Shown: positions 50,423-62,184, numbered from the stretch's first letter. The stretch is DNA of 64,000 nucleotides from an uncultured Gammaproteobacteria bacterium (GCA_905479075.1 CAJQLA010000015.1:18588-82587), one strand, 5' to 3'. Numbers and translations: made by a program. The notes: generated from the sequence alone by a model not told the origin.

Positions 50423-51055
50423 ATGACTATTGGACTTGTCGGCCGTAAACGTGGAATGACACGCGTCTTTACAGAAGATGGCGTTTCTACTCCGGTTACG
50501 GTAATTGAAGTTGAACCAAATCGTGTTAGCCAATTAAAAACGGTTGAGACAGATGGTTATAGTGCTGTTCAAGTCACTATTGGTTCAAAAAAATCATCAC
50601 GTGTCACCAAGCCTCAAGCAGGACATTTTGCGAAAGCAGAATCAGCTTCTGGCCATAAAGTGTGCGAATTTACTGTTGATGGTGAATCAGATCTAGAACT
50701 TGGTTCAGAAATCAAAGTATCTATGTTTGAAGCTGGTCAACAAGTTGATGTCAGCGGTGTAACAAAAGGTAAAGGGTTCCAAGGTCCTATGAAACGCTAC
50801 GGATTCCGTGGTGGTGATGCGACACATGGTAACTCCATATCTCATCGTTCAGCTGGCTCAATTGGTCAATGTCAAACACCAGGCCGTGTCTTTAAAGGCA
50901 AAAAAATGGCTGGGCACATGGGTGACGTTAAACGTACTTTACAAAACCTATCGGTAGTTAGGGTTGATGAAGAACGTGGCTTACTACTTGTCAAAGGCTC
51001 AGTGCCTGGTGCCAAGGGTAGTGACGTTGTTATTCGTCCTGCTGTAAAAGCCTAA
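50423..51055 (+). CDS. rplC: 50S ribosomal protein L3
   Basis: Early 50S assembly protein reaching the peptidyl transferase centre. 210 aa with [18 protein letters not shown] and [20 protein letters not shown], which contains the Gln normally methylated by PrmB. Confidence 0.97.
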   Translation: MTIGLVGRKRGMTRVFTEDGVSTPVTVIEVEPNRVSQLKTVETDGYSAVQVTIGSKKSSRVTKPQAGHFAKAESASGHKVCEFTVDGESDLELGSEIKVSMFEAGQQVDVSGVTKGKGFQGPMKRYGFRGGDATHGNSISHRSAGSIGQCQTPGRVFKGKKMAGHMGDVKRTLQNLSVVRVDEERGLLLVKGSVPGAKGSDVVIRPAVKA

Positions 51056-51076
51056 AAGATTCTTAGGGGAATAATT

Positions 51077-51694
51077 GTGGATCTTCAATTACAATCTTTC
51101 GATGGAGCAAAAGCTGGAAACATTACTGTTTCTGATGCCATGTTCGATCGTGAATACAATGAATCTATGGTTCATCAAGTAGTAACAGCTTATTTAGCTG
51201 GTGCACGAGCAGGTACGCACGCACAAAAAACACGTTCTGAAGTACGTGGTGGTGGTCGTAAACCATTTGCTCAAAAAGGGAGTGGACGCGCACGTGCAGG
51301 TACAATCAGAAGCCCAATTTGGCGTTCTGGTGGTACAACATTTGCTGCTAAACCACGTGACTATAGTCAAAAAGTAAACCGTAAAGTTTATCGTAATGCA
51401 CTTTGTTCAATCTTGTCTGAGCTTCGTCGTAACGAAAGCTTAGTTATTGTTGATAAAGTTGAACTTGAGTCACCTAAGACAAGAGATTTGTTAGCTAAAA
51501 CAGATGCTTTAGGTGTTAAAAATGCACTTATCGTAACTGAAAATGCAGCGGGTAACTTAGCTTTAGCATCGCGTAACTTATACGACATTGCTGCTACAGA
51601 TGCAGCACACGTTAACCCGGTTGCGTTACTTCGTTTTGAAAAAGTTGTGATGAGTGAAGACTCTGTTCGCAAACTAGAGGAGTCATTGCTATGA
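51077..51694 (+). CDS. rplD: 50S ribosomal protein L4
   Basis: Lines the exit tunnel with its long loop ([19 protein letters not shown]). 205 aa, start GTG 51077 after AGGGGA. In E. coli L4 represses the S10 operon by its leader; that leader is missing here. Overlaps rplW by 4 bases. Confidence 0.97.
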   Translation: MDLQLQSFDGAKAGNITVSDAMFDREYNESMVHQVVTAYLAGARAGTHAQKTRSEVRGGGRKPFAQKGSGRARAGTIRSPIWRSGGTTFAAKPRDYSQKVNRKVYRNALCSILSELRRNESLVIVDKVELESPKTRDLLAKTDALGVKNALIVTENAAGNLALASRNLYDIAATDAAHVNPVALLRFEKVVMSEDSVRKLEESLL

Positions 51695-51987
51695 ACTCAG
51701 AACGTTTAACTAAGGTAATTTTAGGGCCTGTTGTTGCAGAAAAAGCTTCCCGTGTTGCTGAAAACCATAATCAAGTAGTACTAAAAGTATTACCAAGCGC
51801 AAATAAATTAGAAATCAAAAAAGCAGTTGAAATGCTATTTGATGCAAAAGTTGATTCAGTAACGACAACAAATGTTAAAGGTAAAACTAAACGCAGCGGC
51901 CAAACTATGGGTAAACGCAGTGATTGGAAAAAAGCCTACGTAACACTTGAAGCTGGTACAGATATCAACTTCTTAGATGCAGAATAA
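51691..51987 (+). CDS. rplW: 50S ribosomal protein L23
   Basis: Tunnel-exit protein that docks trigger factor and SRP. 98 aa with [18 protein letters not shown] and [20 protein letters not shown]. Coupled to rplD through ATGA. Confidence 0.96.
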   Translation: MNSERLTKVILGPVVAEKASRVAENHNQVVLKVLPSANKLEIKKAVEMLFDAKVDSVTTTNVKGKTKRSGQTMGKRSDWKKAYVTLEAGTDINFLDAE

Positions 51988-52015
51988 ATAATAGGATACG
52001 GGTGAGGAATCAGGA

Positions 52016-52843
52016 ATGGCGTTAAAAAAAGCTAAACCTACATCAGCAGGCCGCAGATTTGTTGTTGAAGTTAAATCAGCAGATCTACACCGTGGTGCGC
52101 CATATGCGCCATTGGTTGAAAAGAAAGCCAAGACAGGTGGTAGAAATAATGCAGGTCGCATCACGGTAAGACATCGTGGTGGCGGTCATAAACAACGTTA
52201 TCGTTTAATTGATTTTAAACGTAATAAAGACGGCATCCCAGCAGTTGTAGAACGTATTGAATACGATCCAAACCGTACGGCGCATATCGCTTTATTAAGT
52301 TATGCAGATGGTGAGAAGTCATACATCATCGCACCTAAAGGTGTGGTTGCTGGCGATAGGCTTGAGTCTGGTGATAATGCTGCGATTCGTGCAGGTAATG
52401 CATTAAAGCTGTCAGCAATACCACTAGGTAGTACGATTCACTGTATAGAAATGAAACCTGGTAAAGGTGCTCAAATCGCTCGTAGTGCTGGTAGCAGTGC
52501 ACAGTTTGTAGCACGTGAAAATGGCTACGGTACTTTAAGGTTACGTTCTGGTGAGATGCGTAAGATCTCTTTGGACTGCAAAGTGACTTTGGGTGAAGTG
52601 GGTAACGGTGAGCATTCATTGAGATCGTTAGGTAAAGCGGGTGCAACTCGCTGGCGTGGTGTTCGTCCAACCGTTCGCGGTGTTGTGATGAACCCAGTTG
52701 ATCATCCACATGGTGGTGGTGAAGGTCGCACTTCGGGCGGCCGTCATCCGGTATCTCCTTGGGGTATGCCTACAAAAGGCTACAAGACTCGTAAAAATAA
52801 GCGTACGGATAATTTAATCGTACGTCGTCGTAATAAGAAATAA
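52016..52843 (+). CDS. rplB: 50S ribosomal protein L2
   Basis: Peptidyl-transferase-region protein, 275 aa. [19 protein letters not shown] and the C-terminal [20 protein letters not shown] with the conserved His are present. Confidence 0.98.
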   Translation: MALKKAKPTSAGRRFVVEVKSADLHRGAPYAPLVEKKAKTGGRNNAGRITVRHRGGGHKQRYRLIDFKRNKDGIPAVVERIEYDPNRTAHIALLSYADGEKSYIIAPKGVVAGDRLESGDNAAIRAGNALKLSAIPLGSTIHCIEMKPGKGAQIARSAGSSAQFVARENGYGTLRLRSGEMRKISLDCKVTLGEVGNGEHSLRSLGKAGATRWRGVRPTVRGVVMNPVDHPHGGGEGRTSGGRHPVSPWGMPTKGYKTRKNKRTDNLIVRRRNKK

Positions 52844-52859
52844 AGGCTAGGAATTAAGT

Positions 52860-53132
52860 ATGCCGCGTTCAATTAAAAAAGGTCCTTTTATAGACCAGCA
52901 CCTTGAAAAAAAGGTTTTAGAAGCAGTAGAAGCAAATAATAAACGTCCAATTAAAACATGGTCTCGTCGTTCGATGATTATCCCAGATATGATTGGTTTA
53001 ACAATTGCTGTACATAATGGTAGACAACACCTGCCTGTATTTATTACAGAAGATATGGTTGGGCACAAGTTAGGTGAGTTTTCACCAACACGTACCTTCA
53101 AAGGCCACATCGCTGATAGAAAAACGCGATAG
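52860..53132 (+). CDS. rpsS: 30S ribosomal protein S19
   Basis: 30S head protein near the A-site finger. 90 aa with [32 protein letters not shown] and [15 protein letters not shown]. Confidence 0.97.
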   Translation: MPRSIKKGPFIDQHLEKKVLEAVEANNKRPIKTWSRRSMIIPDMIGLTIAVHNGRQHLPVFITEDMVGHKLGEFSPTRTFKGHIADRKTR

Positions 53133-53147
53133 GTCAGGGGTAGAGAA

Positions 53148-53480
53148 ATGACGACAAAAGCAAAACTTAGCTACGCAAGAATTTCTGCACAAAAAGTACG
53201 TCTTGTTGCAGATCAAATTAGGGGGTTGCCTGTTGAGAAGGCGATTAACCTATTAACTTTCAGCCCGAAAAAAGCAGCAGTTTTAATGAAAGATGTGCTT
53301 GATTCTGCCATCGCAAATGCTGAACATAATGATGGTGCAGACATTGATGAATTATATGTCTCTGCTGTTATGGTTGATGAAGGTTCAACAATGAAACGTA
53401 TGTCACCACGTGCTAAAGGCCGTGGTAACCGTATCCTTAAACGCACTAGCCACATTACTGTGGTTGTAGACGAGAAGTAA
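53148..53480 (+). CDS. rplV: 50S ribosomal protein L22
   Basis: Tunnel-constriction protein whose beta-hairpin ([20 protein letters not shown]) sits opposite L4. 110 aa, identical in length to E. coli; the macrolide-region hairpin shows no deletion. Confidence 0.97.
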   Translation: MTTKAKLSYARISAQKVRLVADQIRGLPVEKAINLLTFSPKKAAVLMKDVLDSAIANAEHNDGADIDELYVSAVMVDEGSTMKRMSPRAKGRGNRILKRTSHITVVVDEK

Positions 53481-53492
53481 GAGAGAATACTT

Positions 53493-54155
53493 ATGGGACA
53501 AAAGGTTCACCCAACTGGCTTTAGACTTGGTATAATTAAAGATTGGAATTCAATCTGGTATGCCGACTCTTCAGAGTTTTCTGGCCTTCTAGAAAAAGAT
53601 TTGAAAGTACGTGAATATCTTAAAGATAAACTATCACATGCTTCAGTCAGCAAAATACAAGTAGACAGACCTGCTAAAAATGCCAAAATCACTATCCACA
53701 CAGCTCGTCCAGGGATAGTTATTGGTAAAAAAGGTGAGGATATCGATAAGCTGCGCCGCGAGGTGTCAGACATTATGGGTGTCCCAGTTAACGTTGGTGT
53801 CGAAGAAATACGTAAGCCTGAGTTAGATGCAACTCTGGTTGCTGAAAGTGTTGCTCAGCAATTAGAGCGCCGTATTATGTTCCGTCGTGCTATGAAGCGT
53901 GCGGTAACAAATACAATGCGTTTAGGTGCTGAAGGTATTCGTATTAATGTTGCTGGCCGATTAAATGGTGCAGAGATTGCTCGTACTGAGTGGTATAGAG
54001 AAGGCCGTGTGCCTTTACATACTTTGCGTGCAGACATTGATTACGGTACTGCAGAAGCGAATACGACTTACGGCATCATTGGTGTCAAAGTTTGGATTTT
54101 TAAAGGCGAAGTTTTTGACGCGAATGCGCAGACTGCTGCCCCAGTTGAGAAATAA
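53493..54155 (+). CDS. rpsC: 30S ribosomal protein S3
   Basis: mRNA-entry protein with KH domain (GXXG in VIGKKGEDI) and a C-terminal [18 protein letters not shown] domain. 220 aa, somewhat shorter at the C-terminus than E. coli (233). Confidence 0.97.
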   Translation: MGQKVHPTGFRLGIIKDWNSIWYADSSEFSGLLEKDLKVREYLKDKLSHASVSKIQVDRPAKNAKITIHTARPGIVIGKKGEDIDKLRREVSDIMGVPVNVGVEEIRKPELDATLVAESVAQQLERRIMFRRAMKRAVTNTMRLGAEGIRINVAGRLNGAEIARTEWYREGRVPLHTLRADIDYGTAEANTTYGIIGVKVWIFKGEVFDANAQTAAPVEK

Positions 54156-54166
54156 GGTTTTAACCA

Positions 54167-54580
54167 ATGTTACAGCCAAAAAGAACAAAATTTAGAAAGC
54201 AGATGAAGCTGCGTAACCGAGGCTTAGCACATCGTGGTGCTAAAGTGAGTTTCGGTGAATACGGTCTTAAATCTTTAGAGCGTGGTCGTATTACGGCGCG
54301 TCAGATTGAGGCAGCTCGTCGTGCGATGACACGTTACGTTAAACGTGGCGGTAAAATTTGGATCCGTGTCTTCCCAGACAAGCCAATTACCAGTAAGCCA
54401 CTTGAAGTACGTCAAGGTAAAGGTAAAGGTAATGTTGAATACTGGGTAGCCAATGTGCAACCAGGTCGCATGCTTTATGAAATGGAAGGTGTAGATGAAG
54501 AAGTGGCACGCGAAGCGTTCCGTCTTGCTGCAGCTAAACTTCCTGTTAAAACAACATTTGTAACGCGGGCAGTACTGTAA
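54167..54580 (+). CDS. rplP: 50S ribosomal protein L16
   Basis: Protein of the tRNA A-site region. 137 aa with [19 protein letters not shown] and [20 protein letters not shown]. The stop shares one base with the rpmC ATG. Confidence 0.97.
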   Translation: MLQPKRTKFRKQMKLRNRGLAHRGAKVSFGEYGLKSLERGRITARQIEAARRAMTRYVKRGGKIWIRVFPDKPITSKPLEVRQGKGKGNVEYWVANVQPGRMLYEMEGVDEEVAREAFRLAAAKLPVKTTFVTRAVL

Positions 54581-54765
54581 TGAAAGCAAATGAATTAAGA
54601 CAAAAATCTGCTGATGATATGGTGCAAGAGCTTGATGCTCTGCATAAAGAACAGTTTAATTTACGTATGCAAAACGCTACGGGCCAGCTCACACGTAACA
54701 GTGAAATGAAACGTGTACGCCGTGATATTGCACGTATCAAAACTGTACTAAGCGAAAAGAAATAG
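54580..54765 (+). CDS. rpmC: 50S ribosomal protein L29
   Basis: Small two-helix tunnel-exit protein, 61 aa, with [20 protein letters not shown] and the [20 protein letters not shown] signature. Confidence 0.95.
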   Translation: MKANELRQKSADDMVQELDALHKEQFNLRMQNATGQLTRNSEMKRVRRDIARIKTVLSEKK

Positions 54766-54774
54766 GGCGCGGAC

Positions 54775-55035
54775 ATGAGTGAACAAGAAAACAATATACG
54801 TTTAGTAACTGGTCGCGTTGTTAGCGATAAGATGGATAAGTCAATCACCGTATTGGTTGAGCGTAAAGTGCCGCATCCAATCTACAAAAAATATGTAAAA
54901 CGTTCTACTAAATTGCATGCACATGATGAAGAAAACACATGCAATATTGGTGACGTTGTCAACATTACATCAACACGTCCAATGTCGAAGACTAAATGCT
55001 GGAAATTAGTCGACGTTGTGACGCGTGCTAAGTAA
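54775..55035 (+). CDS. rpsQ: 30S ribosomal protein S17
   Basis: OB-fold primary 16S binder, 86 aa, with [20 protein letters not shown] and [16 protein letters not shown]. Last gene of the S10 group; rplN follows by 28 bases with no visible promoter. Confidence 0.96.
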   Translation: MSEQENNIRLVTGRVVSDKMDKSITVLVERKVPHPIYKKYVKRSTKLHAHDEENTCNIGDVVNITSTRPMSKTKCWKLVDVVTRAK

Positions 55036-55063
55036 TACCACTGGTTATATTGGAGTTTAGACC

Positions 55064-55432
55064 ATGATTCAAATGCAAAGTAGTCTAGATGCCGCGGATA
55101 ACAGCGGTGCTAAGCGCATAGAATGTATTAAAGTTTTAGGCGGTTCACATCGCCGTTATGCAGGTATTGGTGACGTTATTAAAGTCACTATCAAAGAAGC
55201 TGCACCACGCGGAAAAGTTAAGAAAGGTGAAGTACATAACGCCGTTATCGTAAGAACACGTAAAGGTGTTCGTCGTCCAGACGGTTCGCTTATTCGTTTC
55301 GATGCTAATGCTGCTGTATTGTTAAATGCTGCACATCAGCCTATCGGCACACGTATCTTTGGCCCTGTTACACGTGAACTTCGCGGTGAGAAGTTTATGA
55401 AGATAATTTCATTAGCGCCTGAAGTGCTATAA
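55064..55432 (+). CDS. rplN: 50S ribosomal protein L14
   Basis: Subunit-interface protein and RsfS target. 122 aa with [20 protein letters not shown] and [20 protein letters not shown]. First gene of the spc group. Confidence 0.97.
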   Translation: MIQMQSSLDAADNSGAKRIECIKVLGGSHRRYAGIGDVIKVTIKEAAPRGKVKKGEVHNAVIVRTRKGVRRPDGSLIRFDANAAVLLNAAHQPIGTRIFGPVTRELRGEKFMKIISLAPEVL

Positions 55433-55448
55433 GTTAGGAGACGCTGAG

Positions 55449-55766
55449 ATGGAAAGATTAAAAACAGGTGATCAGGTAATTGTTATTGCCGGTAAAGATC
55501 GCGGTAAACAAGGTGAAGTGAAGGTTCGTCAACAAGATGGTAAGTTCATTGTTGAAGGAATCAATATTGTTAAAAAGCATACTAAACCAAACCCTAACTT
55601 AGGTGTTACTGGTGGCATTTTAGAAAAAGAAATGCCTATCGATGGTTCAAACTTAGCATTGCTAAACCCAGCAACAGGCAAGGGCGACAAAGTTGGTATT
55701 AAAGTATTAGATGACGGCCGTAAGGTTCGTGTATTTAAGTCAAACGGCGAAGTCGTCGACGCTTAA
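55449..55766 (+). CDS. rplX: 50S ribosomal protein L24
   Basis: 50S assembly initiator with an N-terminal KOW motif ([18 protein letters not shown]). 105 aa. Confidence 0.96.
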   Translation: MERLKTGDQVIVIAGKDRGKQGEVKVRQQDGKFIVEGINIVKKHTKPNPNLGVTGGILEKEMPIDGSNLALLNPATGKGDKVGIKVLDDGRKVRVFKSNGEVVDA

Positions 55767-55788
55767 GCTATAGATTAGGTATATAACA

Positions 55789-56328
55789 GTGAGCAGATTA
55801 AAAGATTTTTATCGTGAAAGCGTAGTTGAACAGTTAACAGAGCAGTTCGGTTACAAATCCGTAATGGAAGTACCTCGGTTGACTAAAATCACACTAAATA
55901 TGGGTGTGGGTGAAGCCTTAACAGATAAAAAGGTTTTGGAAAATGCAGTGTCTGATATGGAGAAAATCTCTGGTCAGAAAGTGGTAGTTACCAAAGCTAA
56001 GAAATCGATAGCAGGCTTTAAGTTACGTGAAGGCTGGCCAGTAGGTTGTAAAGTGACATTGCGTTCAGAGCGCATGTACGATTTCTTGGATCGTTTGATT
56101 ACGATTTCTATTCCAAGAACACGTGACTTTCGTGGTTTGAACCCTAAGTCTTTCGATAAGCAAGGTAACTATAGTATGGGTGTGAAAGAACAAATCATCT
56201 TCCCAGAAATTGAATACGACAAAATCGATAAGTTAAGAGGGATGGATATTACAATTACAACAACAGCTAAGACTGCTGAAGAGTCTCATGCATTGTTGTC
56301 TGCGTTTAAATTTCCCTTTAGAAAATAA
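55789..56328 (+). CDS. rplE: 50S ribosomal protein L5
   Basis: Binds 5S rRNA and contacts P-site tRNA. 179 aa with [19 protein letters not shown] and [20 protein letters not shown]. Start is GTG ([10 protein letters not shown]), matching the family N-terminus. Confidence 0.97.
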   Translation: MSRLKDFYRESVVEQLTEQFGYKSVMEVPRLTKITLNMGVGEALTDKKVLENAVSDMEKISGQKVVVTKAKKSIAGFKLREGWPVGCKVTLRSERMYDFLDRLITISIPRTRDFRGLNPKSFDKQGNYSMGVKEQIIFPEIEYDKIDKLRGMDITITTTAKTAEESHALLSAFKFPFRK

Positions 56329-56351
56329 ATATAGGTTGGATGGAATAAGTT

Positions 56352-56657
56352 ATGGCTAAACGTTGCATGGTTAATCGCGAAATCAAACGCGAAAAATTAG
56401 TAAAAAAATATGCGGGTAAACGCGCTGAATTGAAAAAGCAAATGCTTGATATGTCTCTTTCTTTTGAGGAACGTCAAGAAGCTGCTAAGAAATTTCATGC
56501 GTTGCCAAGAAACTCAAGTGCAGTTCGCATGAGAAATCGTTGCAACATAACTGGCCGTCCTCATGGTTACTACCGCAAGTTCGGTCTGTCTAGAAATAAG
56601 CTACGCGAACATGCAATGAAAGGTGACATCCCTGGCCTAGTAATGGCTAGTTGGTAA
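56352..56657 (+). CDS. rpsN: 30S ribosomal protein S14
   Basis: 30S head protein in the long, zinc-independent form (101 aa; no CxxC pairs). The C-terminal [20 protein letters not shown] is typical. Confidence 0.97.
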   Translation: MAKRCMVNREIKREKLVKKYAGKRAELKKQMLDMSLSFEERQEAAKKFHALPRNSSAVRMRNRCNITGRPHGYYRKFGLSRNKLREHAMKGDIPGLVMASW

Positions 56658-56688
56658 TTGCTGATAGATATTGTGGAGCTAGAATAAA

Positions 56689-57084
56689 ATGAGTATGACA
56701 GACCCAATTGCAGATATGCTGACACGCATCCGTAATGCGCAGCAAGCAAATAAAACGGATGTTTCAATGCCTTGTTCAAAGGTAAAAATAAGCATCGCTA
56801 AAGTATTAGAAGACGAAGGTTATATTACTGGGCACAAGGTTTCTGAAGAAGAAGGTAAACCTGTACTTTCAATTACATTAAAGTATTTCGAAGGTAAAGC
56901 AGTTATCTCTCAGATCGACCGTGTAAGTAGACCTGGTCTTCGTGTATATAAAGCAGCGGATGAGTTGCCTAAAATTATTGCAGGTCTTGGTGTGGCAGTT
57001 ATTTCTACCTCACAAGGTGTTATGACTGATCGTAAAGCAAGAGCACTAGGTCAGGGCGGTGAAGTCCTGTGTGCTGTTAGCTAG
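56689..57084 (+). CDS. rpsH: 30S ribosomal protein S8
   Basis: Central-domain 16S binder; in E. coli the repressor of spc by binding near rplE. 131 aa with [18 protein letters not shown] and the C-terminal [16 protein letters not shown] motif. Confidence 0.97.
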   Translation: MSMTDPIADMLTRIRNAQQANKTDVSMPCSKVKISIAKVLEDEGYITGHKVSEEEGKPVLSITLKYFEGKAVISQIDRVSRPGLRVYKAADELPKIIAGLGVAVISTSQGVMTDRKARALGQGGEVLCAVS

Positions 57085-57107
57085 CCTAAGTATTTGGAGA
57101 ATATAGA

Positions 57108-57644
57108 ATGTCACGTATAGCTAATGCAGCAGTAGAAATACCGGCAGGCGTAGAAGTTTCTCTCAACGGATCTGAAATATCTGTTAAGGGTTCAAAAGGT
57201 TCGCTAAGCCGTAATATCAATGCTGATGTTGAAGTCACACAAGAAGGCACTAGTTTAAAAACAGCTGCTCGACGTGCGAAAAGTAAACAATCAGTTGCAC
57301 TTGCAGGTACAACAAGATCTTTGCTTAATAATATGATCGTTGGTGTTAGCCAAGGTTTTGAGAAAAAATTAACGTTAGTCGGTGTTGGTTATCGTGCGAA
57401 AGCACAAGGTAATAAACTAGACTTAACGCTTGGTTTCTCACACCCTGTGCAATATGCAGTGCCGGAAGGTATTAAGATTGAAACACCGAGTCAAACTGAG
57501 ATCGTAGTTTCGGGTGCAGATAAAGAAACTGTAGGTCAAGTCGCGGCAGATATTCGTGCGTATCGTCCACCTGAACCTTATAAAGGTAAAGGCGTTCGCT
57601 ACACAGACGAACATGTTGCTCGTAAAGATGCTAAGAAGAAATAA
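57108..57644 (+). CDS. rplF: 50S ribosomal protein L6
   Basis: Protein near the sarcin-ricin loop, two similar domains. 178 aa with [15 protein letters not shown] and the C-terminal [20 protein letters not shown]. Confidence 0.97.
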   Translation: MSRIANAAVEIPAGVEVSLNGSEISVKGSKGSLSRNINADVEVTQEGTSLKTAARRAKSKQSVALAGTTRSLLNNMIVGVSQGFEKKLTLVGVGYRAKAQGNKLDLTLGFSHPVQYAVPEGIKIETPSQTEIVVSGADKETVGQVAADIRAYRPPEPYKGKGVRYTDEHVARKDAKKK

Positions 57645-57656
57645 TTAGGCAAAACA

Positions 57657-58010
57657 ATGGATAAGAAAATATCACGTTTACGTAGAGCTGTAAGATCAAG
57701 AGCTAAAATTAAAGAGCTTGAAGCATATCGTTTAACAGTTCATAGAACACCGAGACATATCTACGCACAAGTCATTGCACACGATAGCTCTAAGGTAATT
57801 GCAACTGCTTCAACACTTGATGCGGATGTAAAAAAAGAACTGAAAGCGACTGGTAATGTCTCAGCAGCAGCTGCTGTTGGTAAAGCGATTGCAGTTCGTG
57901 CAGCAAGCGAAGGCATTAGTGCTGTAGCTTTCGATCGTTCTGGTTTTAAGTATCACGGTAGAGTACAAGCATTAGCTGAAGCTGCTCGTGAAAATGGCTT
58001 GCAGTTTTAA
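57657..58010 (+). CDS. rplR: 50S ribosomal protein L18
   Basis: 5S rRNA-binding protein, 117 aa. [16 protein letters not shown] and [20 protein letters not shown] are diagnostic. Confidence 0.97.
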   Translation: MDKKISRLRRAVRSRAKIKELEAYRLTVHRTPRHIYAQVIAHDSSKVIATASTLDADVKKELKATGNVSAAAAVGKAIAVRAASEGISAVAFDRSGFKYHGRVQALAEAARENGLQF

Positions 58011-58027
58011 TTTAAAGGTATTAGCAC

Positions 58028-58540
58028 ATGGCACAAAATGAACGACAACAACAAGGACCTGCAGACGGTTTTGTTGAAAAACTAGTTGGCATCCGACGCG
58101 TTGCTAAGGTTGTAAAAGGTGGTCGCGTATTTGGTTTTTCTGCACTTACAGTAGTAGGTGACGGTGAAGGTCGCGTTGGCTTTGGTCAAGGAAAAGCACG
58201 TGAAGTTCCTGTTGCAATACAAAAAGCAATGGACGAAGCCAGAAAAAATATGCATAGCGTGACACTTGATGGCCACACATTACAGCATCCTGTCACATCA
58301 CATTTCGGTGCAGCAAAAGTTTATATGCAGCCGGCATCTGAAGGTACTGGTGTTATTGCCGGTGGTGCAATGCGTGCTGTATTCGATGCGGTTGGTGTTC
58401 ACAATGTATTGGCTAAATCTATCGGTTCTACAAACCCACTAAATGTTGTTCGTGCAACAATTAGAGGTTTAACTGATATGAATAACCCAGAAGCAATTGC
58501 AGCCAAACGTGGCAAATCAGTTGCAGAGATCATGGAATAA
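58028..58540 (+). CDS. rpsE: 30S ribosomal protein S5
   Basis: Accuracy protein at the mRNA entry site. 170 aa with [20 protein letters not shown], the [20 protein letters not shown] motif and [12 protein letters not shown]. Confidence 0.97.
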   Translation: MAQNERQQQGPADGFVEKLVGIRRVAKVVKGGRVFGFSALTVVGDGEGRVGFGQGKAREVPVAIQKAMDEARKNMHSVTLDGHTLQHPVTSHFGAAKVYMQPASEGTGVIAGGAMRAVFDAVGVHNVLAKSIGSTNPLNVVRATIRGLTDMNNPEAIAAKRGKSVAEIME

Positions 58541-58544
58541 GACA

Positions 58545-58733
58545 ATGGCATCTCAATCTAAATTAAAAGTTACATTAGTTAAAAGCACAATTGGCCGTTT
58601 GGCAAAACACAAAGCGTGTGTTGCTGGTCTTGGCTTAAGAAAAACAGGCAGCAGTTCAGTTGTAATTGATACTCCTGAAAATAGAGGCATGATAAATCAT
58701 GTTTCATATCTGCTTAAGGTTGAGGAAGTATAA
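58545..58733 (+). CDS. rpmD: 50S ribosomal protein L30
   Basis: 62 aa protein with [19 protein letters not shown] and [14 protein letters not shown] start it at ATG 58545 (MASQSKLKV), 4 bases after the rpsE stop; a longer frame reaching back into rpsE is not conserved. Confidence 0.95.
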   Translation: MASQSKLKVTLVKSTIGRLAKHKACVAGLGLRKTGSSSVVIDTPENRGMINHVSYLLKVEEV

Positions 58734-58735
58734 AA

Positions 58736-59170
58736 ATGTACTTAAATACAATTGCACCAGCTCCTGGAGCAAAAAAAGATTCTAAACGTGTTGGCCGTGG
58801 AATCGGTTCAGGTTTAGGTAAGACTTGTGGACGTGGCCATAAAGGTCAGAAATCACGTTCAGGTGGTTTTTCTAAGCGTGGTTTTGAAGGTGGTCAAATG
58901 CCTTTACAACGTCGTTTGCCAAAAGTTGGTTTTAGATCTCGTAAAGCTTCTACCAGCACAGAAATTCGTCTAGATGTACTTAGTAACATGGGTGTTGAAA
59001 CAGTTGACATACTTGCACTCAAAACTGCGGGAGTTATCTCAGACAATATTCAAAGAGTAAAAGTGATCGCTTCTGGTGAAATTACAAATTCAGTGACTGT
59101 AAAAGGTCTTGCTGTGACAGCGGGCGCACAAAAAGCGATCGAAGCTGTTGGCGGTAAAGTAGAAGAGTAA
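58736..59170 (+). CDS. rplO: 50S ribosomal protein L15
   Basis: Late 50S assembly protein, 144 aa. The glycine-rich N-terminal part ([20 protein letters not shown]) and [18 protein letters not shown] are typical. Confidence 0.97.
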   Translation: MYLNTIAPAPGAKKDSKRVGRGIGSGLGKTCGRGHKGQKSRSGGFSKRGFEGGQMPLQRRLPKVGFRSRKASTSTEIRLDVLSNMGVETVDILALKTAGVISDNIQRVKVIASGEITNSVTVKGLAVTAGAQKAIEAVGGKVEE

Positions 59171-59175
59171 TCTGA

Positions 59176-60519
59176 GTGGAAAAGAATAAACAACGTGAGT
59201 TGAAATCAGGTAAGTTTGGTGAACTGAAAAGTCGTTTACTGTTCGTGCTTGGTGCTTTACTCGTTTTCCGTATGGGTACCTTTATACCAGTTCCTGGTAT
59301 AGACCCTACTGCGTTGGCGGTTATGTTCGACCAACAAAAGGGTACTATATTAGACATGTTCAACATGTTTTCTGGTGGTGCACTAGAACGGTTATCAGTA
59401 TTTGCCCTCGGAATCATGCCCTACATATCGGCATCGATTATTATGCAATTACTGACAGTTGTACATCCTAAGTTAGCCCAACTTAAAAAAGAAGGTGCAG
59501 CAGGGAAACGTAAAATTACACAATACACACGCTATGGCACACTTGTTCTAGCTACATTCCAAGCATTGGGCATAGCTATTGCGCTAGAAAGCCAAAGTGC
59601 GGGTGGTATGGGTGTTGTTATTGATCCTGGCTTTATCTTTAGAATAAGTGCAGTTGTTACGCTAGTGACAGGTACTATGTTCTTAATGTGGTTAGGCGAA
59701 CAAATTACCGAGCGCGGTATAGGTAACGGTATATCATTGATTATCTTTGCTGGTATTGTTGCAGGCTTACCTGCAGCGGTCGGTGGTACATTAGAACTTG
59801 CACGTACAGGTCAGCTTCATACTTTCCTAGTAATCACTATCTTATTCCTAGCACTTGCAGTGACGGCATTCGTAGTATTTGTTGAAAGAGCACAAAGAAG
59901 AATACCTGTTCATTACGCGAAGCGTCAGCAGGGGCGTAAAATGATGCAAGGTCAAGTAACTCACTTGCCACTTAAGTTAAATATGGCAGGTGTAATTCCT
60001 CCTATCTTTGCATCGAGTATTATCTTATTCCCAGCAACAATTGCAGGCTGGTTTGGTAGTGCGCAGGGTATGGGTTGGTTACAAAATATTTCGACATTGA
60101 TGTCGCCTGGACAACCGATGTATGTCTTGTCTTATGCGATAGCGATCATATTCTTCTGTTTTTTCTATACGGCATTGGTTTTCAATCCGAAAGAAACTGC
60201 AGAGAATTTACAAAAATCGGGTGCATTCATTCCTGGAATTAGACCTGGTGAGCAAACAACGAAATATATAGACAGTGTTATGGGTCGATTGACGCTAGCT
60301 GGCGCTATCTATATTACTTCTGTTTGTCTATTGCCAGAGTTTCTTATTCTATACTGGAATGTCCCATTTTATTTTGGTGGTACATCACTGCTTATTATTG
60401 TTGTTGTAGTAATGGATTTTGTGTCGCAAGTACAATCGCACATGATGTCTCAGCAATATGAAAGTTTGATGAAAAAATCAAATAAGAAAAATAATGGTAT
60501 GTCTGGCTTTTTAGGCTAG
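59176..60519 (+). CDS. secY: Preprotein translocase subunit SecY
   Basis: Channel of the Sec translocon, ten transmembrane helices, 447 aa. It starts with GTG 59176. Visible marks: plug-region [20 protein letters not shown], cytoplasmic loop [12 protein letters not shown], and loop C5 [20 protein letters not shown]. It sits between rplO and rpmJ as in other gammaproteobacteria. Confidence 0.97.
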   Translation: MEKNKQRELKSGKFGELKSRLLFVLGALLVFRMGTFIPVPGIDPTALAVMFDQQKGTILDMFNMFSGGALERLSVFALGIMPYISASIIMQLLTVVHPKLAQLKKEGAAGKRKITQYTRYGTLVLATFQALGIAIALESQSAGGMGVVIDPGFIFRISAVVTLVTGTMFLMWLGEQITERGIGNGISLIIFAGIVAGLPAAVGGTLELARTGQLHTFLVITILFLALAVTAFVVFVERAQRRIPVHYAKRQQGRKMMQGQVTHLPLKLNMAGVIPPIFASSIILFPATIAGWFGSAQGMGWLQNISTLMSPGQPMYVLSYAIAIIFFCFFYTALVFNPKETAENLQKSGAFIPGIRPGEQTTKYIDSVMGRLTLAGAIYITSVCLLPEFLILYWNVPFYFGGTSLLIIVVVVMDFVSQVQSHMMSQQYESLMKKSNKKNNGMSGFLG

Positions 60520-60546
60520 AAATCAAAGCTTAGTTGGAGAATTACG

Positions 60547-60660
60547 ATGAAAGTTCAGGCGTCAGTAAAAAAGATTTGCCGCAATTGTAAAATTGTTAAA
60601 CGTAAAGGTGTTCTACGAGTTATCTGTAAAGAAGCTCGTCATAAGCAACGCCAAGGTTAA
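60547..60660 (+). CDS. rpmJ: 50S ribosomal protein L36
   Basis: 37 aa protein [20 protein letters not shown]... with the zinc-binding form (Cys11, Cys14, Cys27 and His32). TTGGAGA precedes the ATG. Last gene of the spc group. Confidence 0.95.
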   Translation: MKVQASVKKICRNCKIVKRKGVLRVICKEARHKQRQG

Positions 60661-60683
60661 TTACATTTAACTAAATTAATTTA

Positions 60684-60713
60684 TTGTTGAATAGAAGTTA
60701 TGTCTGATATAAT
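60684..60713 (+). promoter_or_regulatory. Promoter of the alpha operon (rpsM)
   Basis: TTGTTG (60684-60689), 18-base spacer and TATAAT (60708-60713) preceded by TG in an extended -10 (TGATATAAT). It lies in the 87-base gap before rpsM, where E. coli also has an alpha-operon promoter. Confidence 0.6.
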
Positions 60714-60747
60714 TGTCTGTTCACTATTGAAGGATTAGGGTAGCTCA

Positions 60748-61101
60748 ATGGCTCGTATTGCAGGAATAAACGTTCCCGTTCAAAAACACGTCGTAATTGG
60801 CTTAACAGCTATTTATGGTATCGGACTTACTCGCGCGCAAAAAGTTTGTGCTGCTGCGGGTGTAGCTGAAAATACCAAAATCAGAGACTTGTCTGAACAA
60901 GAAGTAGAAGCGATTCGTCAAGAAGTCGCTAAATTCACGGTTGAAGGTGACTTACGACGTGAAGTATCGATGGATATCAAACGTCTTAAAGACTTAGGTT
61001 GCTATCGTGGTGTACGTCATCGCAGAGGATTACCTCTTCGTGGACAAAGAACAAAAACAAATGCAAGGACTCGTAAAGGTCCTCGCCGCATGATTAAGTA
61101 A
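60748..61101 (+). CDS. rpsM: 30S ribosomal protein S13
   Basis: Head protein forming intersubunit bridges. 117 aa with [40 protein letters not shown] and the basic tail GPRRMIK. Confidence 0.97.
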   Translation: MARIAGINVPVQKHVVIGLTAIYGIGLTRAQKVCAAAGVAENTKIRDLSEQEVEAIRQEVAKFTVEGDLRREVSMDIKRLKDLGCYRGVRHRRGLPLRGQRTKTNARTRKGPRRMIK

Positions 61102-61113
61102 AGAGGCTATTCA

Positions 61114-61503
61114 ATGGCAAATTCACCAGCACGGCAGCGTAAGCGTGTTAAAAAGAATGTAGTAGATGGCGTGGCGCATGTACACGCAACATTTAACAAC
61201 ACAATAATTACAATTACAGATCGTCAAGGTAATGCTCTTTCATGGGCAACTTCAGGCGGTTGTGGTTTTAGAGGTTCTCGTAAAAGCACACCATTTGCTG
61301 CACAGGTTGCAGCTGAAAAAGCGGGTGAAGTTGTAAAAGATTTCGGTATGAAAAACCTTGATGTTGAAATCAAAGGTCCTGGTCCTGGTCGTGAGTCTGC
61401 AGTTCGTGCATTAAATAACCTCGGATTTAAAATTAACAATATTACAGATGTGACACCAATTCCCCATAATGGTTGTCGTCCGCCTAAACGGCGCAGAGTG
61501 TGA
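61114..61503 (+). CDS. rpsK: 30S ribosomal protein S11
   Basis: Platform protein at the mRNA exit. 129 aa with [20 protein letters not shown] and the C-terminal [18 protein letters not shown]. Confidence 0.97.
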   Translation: MANSPARQRKRVKKNVVDGVAHVHATFNNTIITITDRQGNALSWATSGGCGFRGSRKSTPFAAQVAAEKAGEVVKDFGMKNLDVEIKGPGPGRESAVRALNNLGFKINNITDVTPIPHNGCRPPKRRRV

Positions 61504-61518
61504 TTTAGGAGATTCATT

Positions 61519-62145
61519 ATGGCAAGATATATTGGTGCAAAATGTCGTTTATGTCGTCGCGAAGGCGAAAAACTTTTCCTGAAAGGTGAAAAGTGTCATA
61601 CATCTAAATGTTCGATGGAAAATAGAGCTTTTCCTCCTGGTCAACATGGCCAACGTCGTGGACGTTTAACTGACTATGCTACTCAGTTGCGTGAAAAGCA
61701 AAAAATGCGTCGTGTTTATGGCATTTTAGAAAAACAATTCCGTCTGTATTACAAAATGGCAGACAACAAAAAAGGTTCAACAGGTGAAAACTTGTTACAA
61801 CTCTTAGAAAACCGTTTAGATAACGTTGCTTATCGTATGGGTTTTGGTGTTTCTCGAAGTGAAGCACGTCAATTGGTTCGCCATAATGCTATTACTGTTA
61901 ATGGTCAGAAGGTCAATATTCCTTCATACCAAGTAAAAGCAAATGATGTGATTGCTATTCGTGAGGCTTCAAAAAGCCAAATTCGCATTAAAGCGTCTTT
62001 AGACTTAGCAGCTCAACATGGTTTTTCTGATTGGATTGACGTTGATGTTACAAAAATGCAAGGCACTTATAAGAACGTTCCAGAACGTTCTGAGCTTCCA
62101 GCAGAAATCAATGAACATCTAATTGTAGAGTTGTATTCGAAATAA
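61519..62145 (+). CDS. rpsD: 30S ribosomal protein S4, four-cysteine (zinc) form
   Basis: Primary 16S binder and, in E. coli, repressor of the alpha operon. 208 aa. The N-terminus carries Cys9, Cys12, Cys26 and Cys31 (C-X2-C-X13-C-X4-C), the pattern of zinc-binding S4 from Thermus and others. Most gammaproteobacterial S4 proteins have lost these cysteines. The body ([37 protein letters not shown]) and the C-terminus (LIVELYSK) are ordinary gammaproteobacterial. Confidence 0.97.
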   Translation: MARYIGAKCRLCRREGEKLFLKGEKCHTSKCSMENRAFPPGQHGQRRGRLTDYATQLREKQKMRRVYGILEKQFRLYYKMADNKKGSTGENLLQLLENRLDNVAYRMGFGVSRSEARQLVRHNAITVNGQKVNIPSYQVKANDVIAIREASKSQIRIKASLDLAAQHGFSDWIDVDVTKMQGTYKNVPERSELPAEINEHLIVELYSK

Positions 62146-62184
62146 TTTTGACTAAACCATTAAGGTTTACTTAGAGGAAACTGC

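Noticed and set aside
54275..54589. 104-codon antisense frame across rplP, and similar long frames opposite rpoB, fusA, fliF and secD
   Set aside because: All lie opposite strongly conserved genes, have no family resemblance and no ribosome sites.
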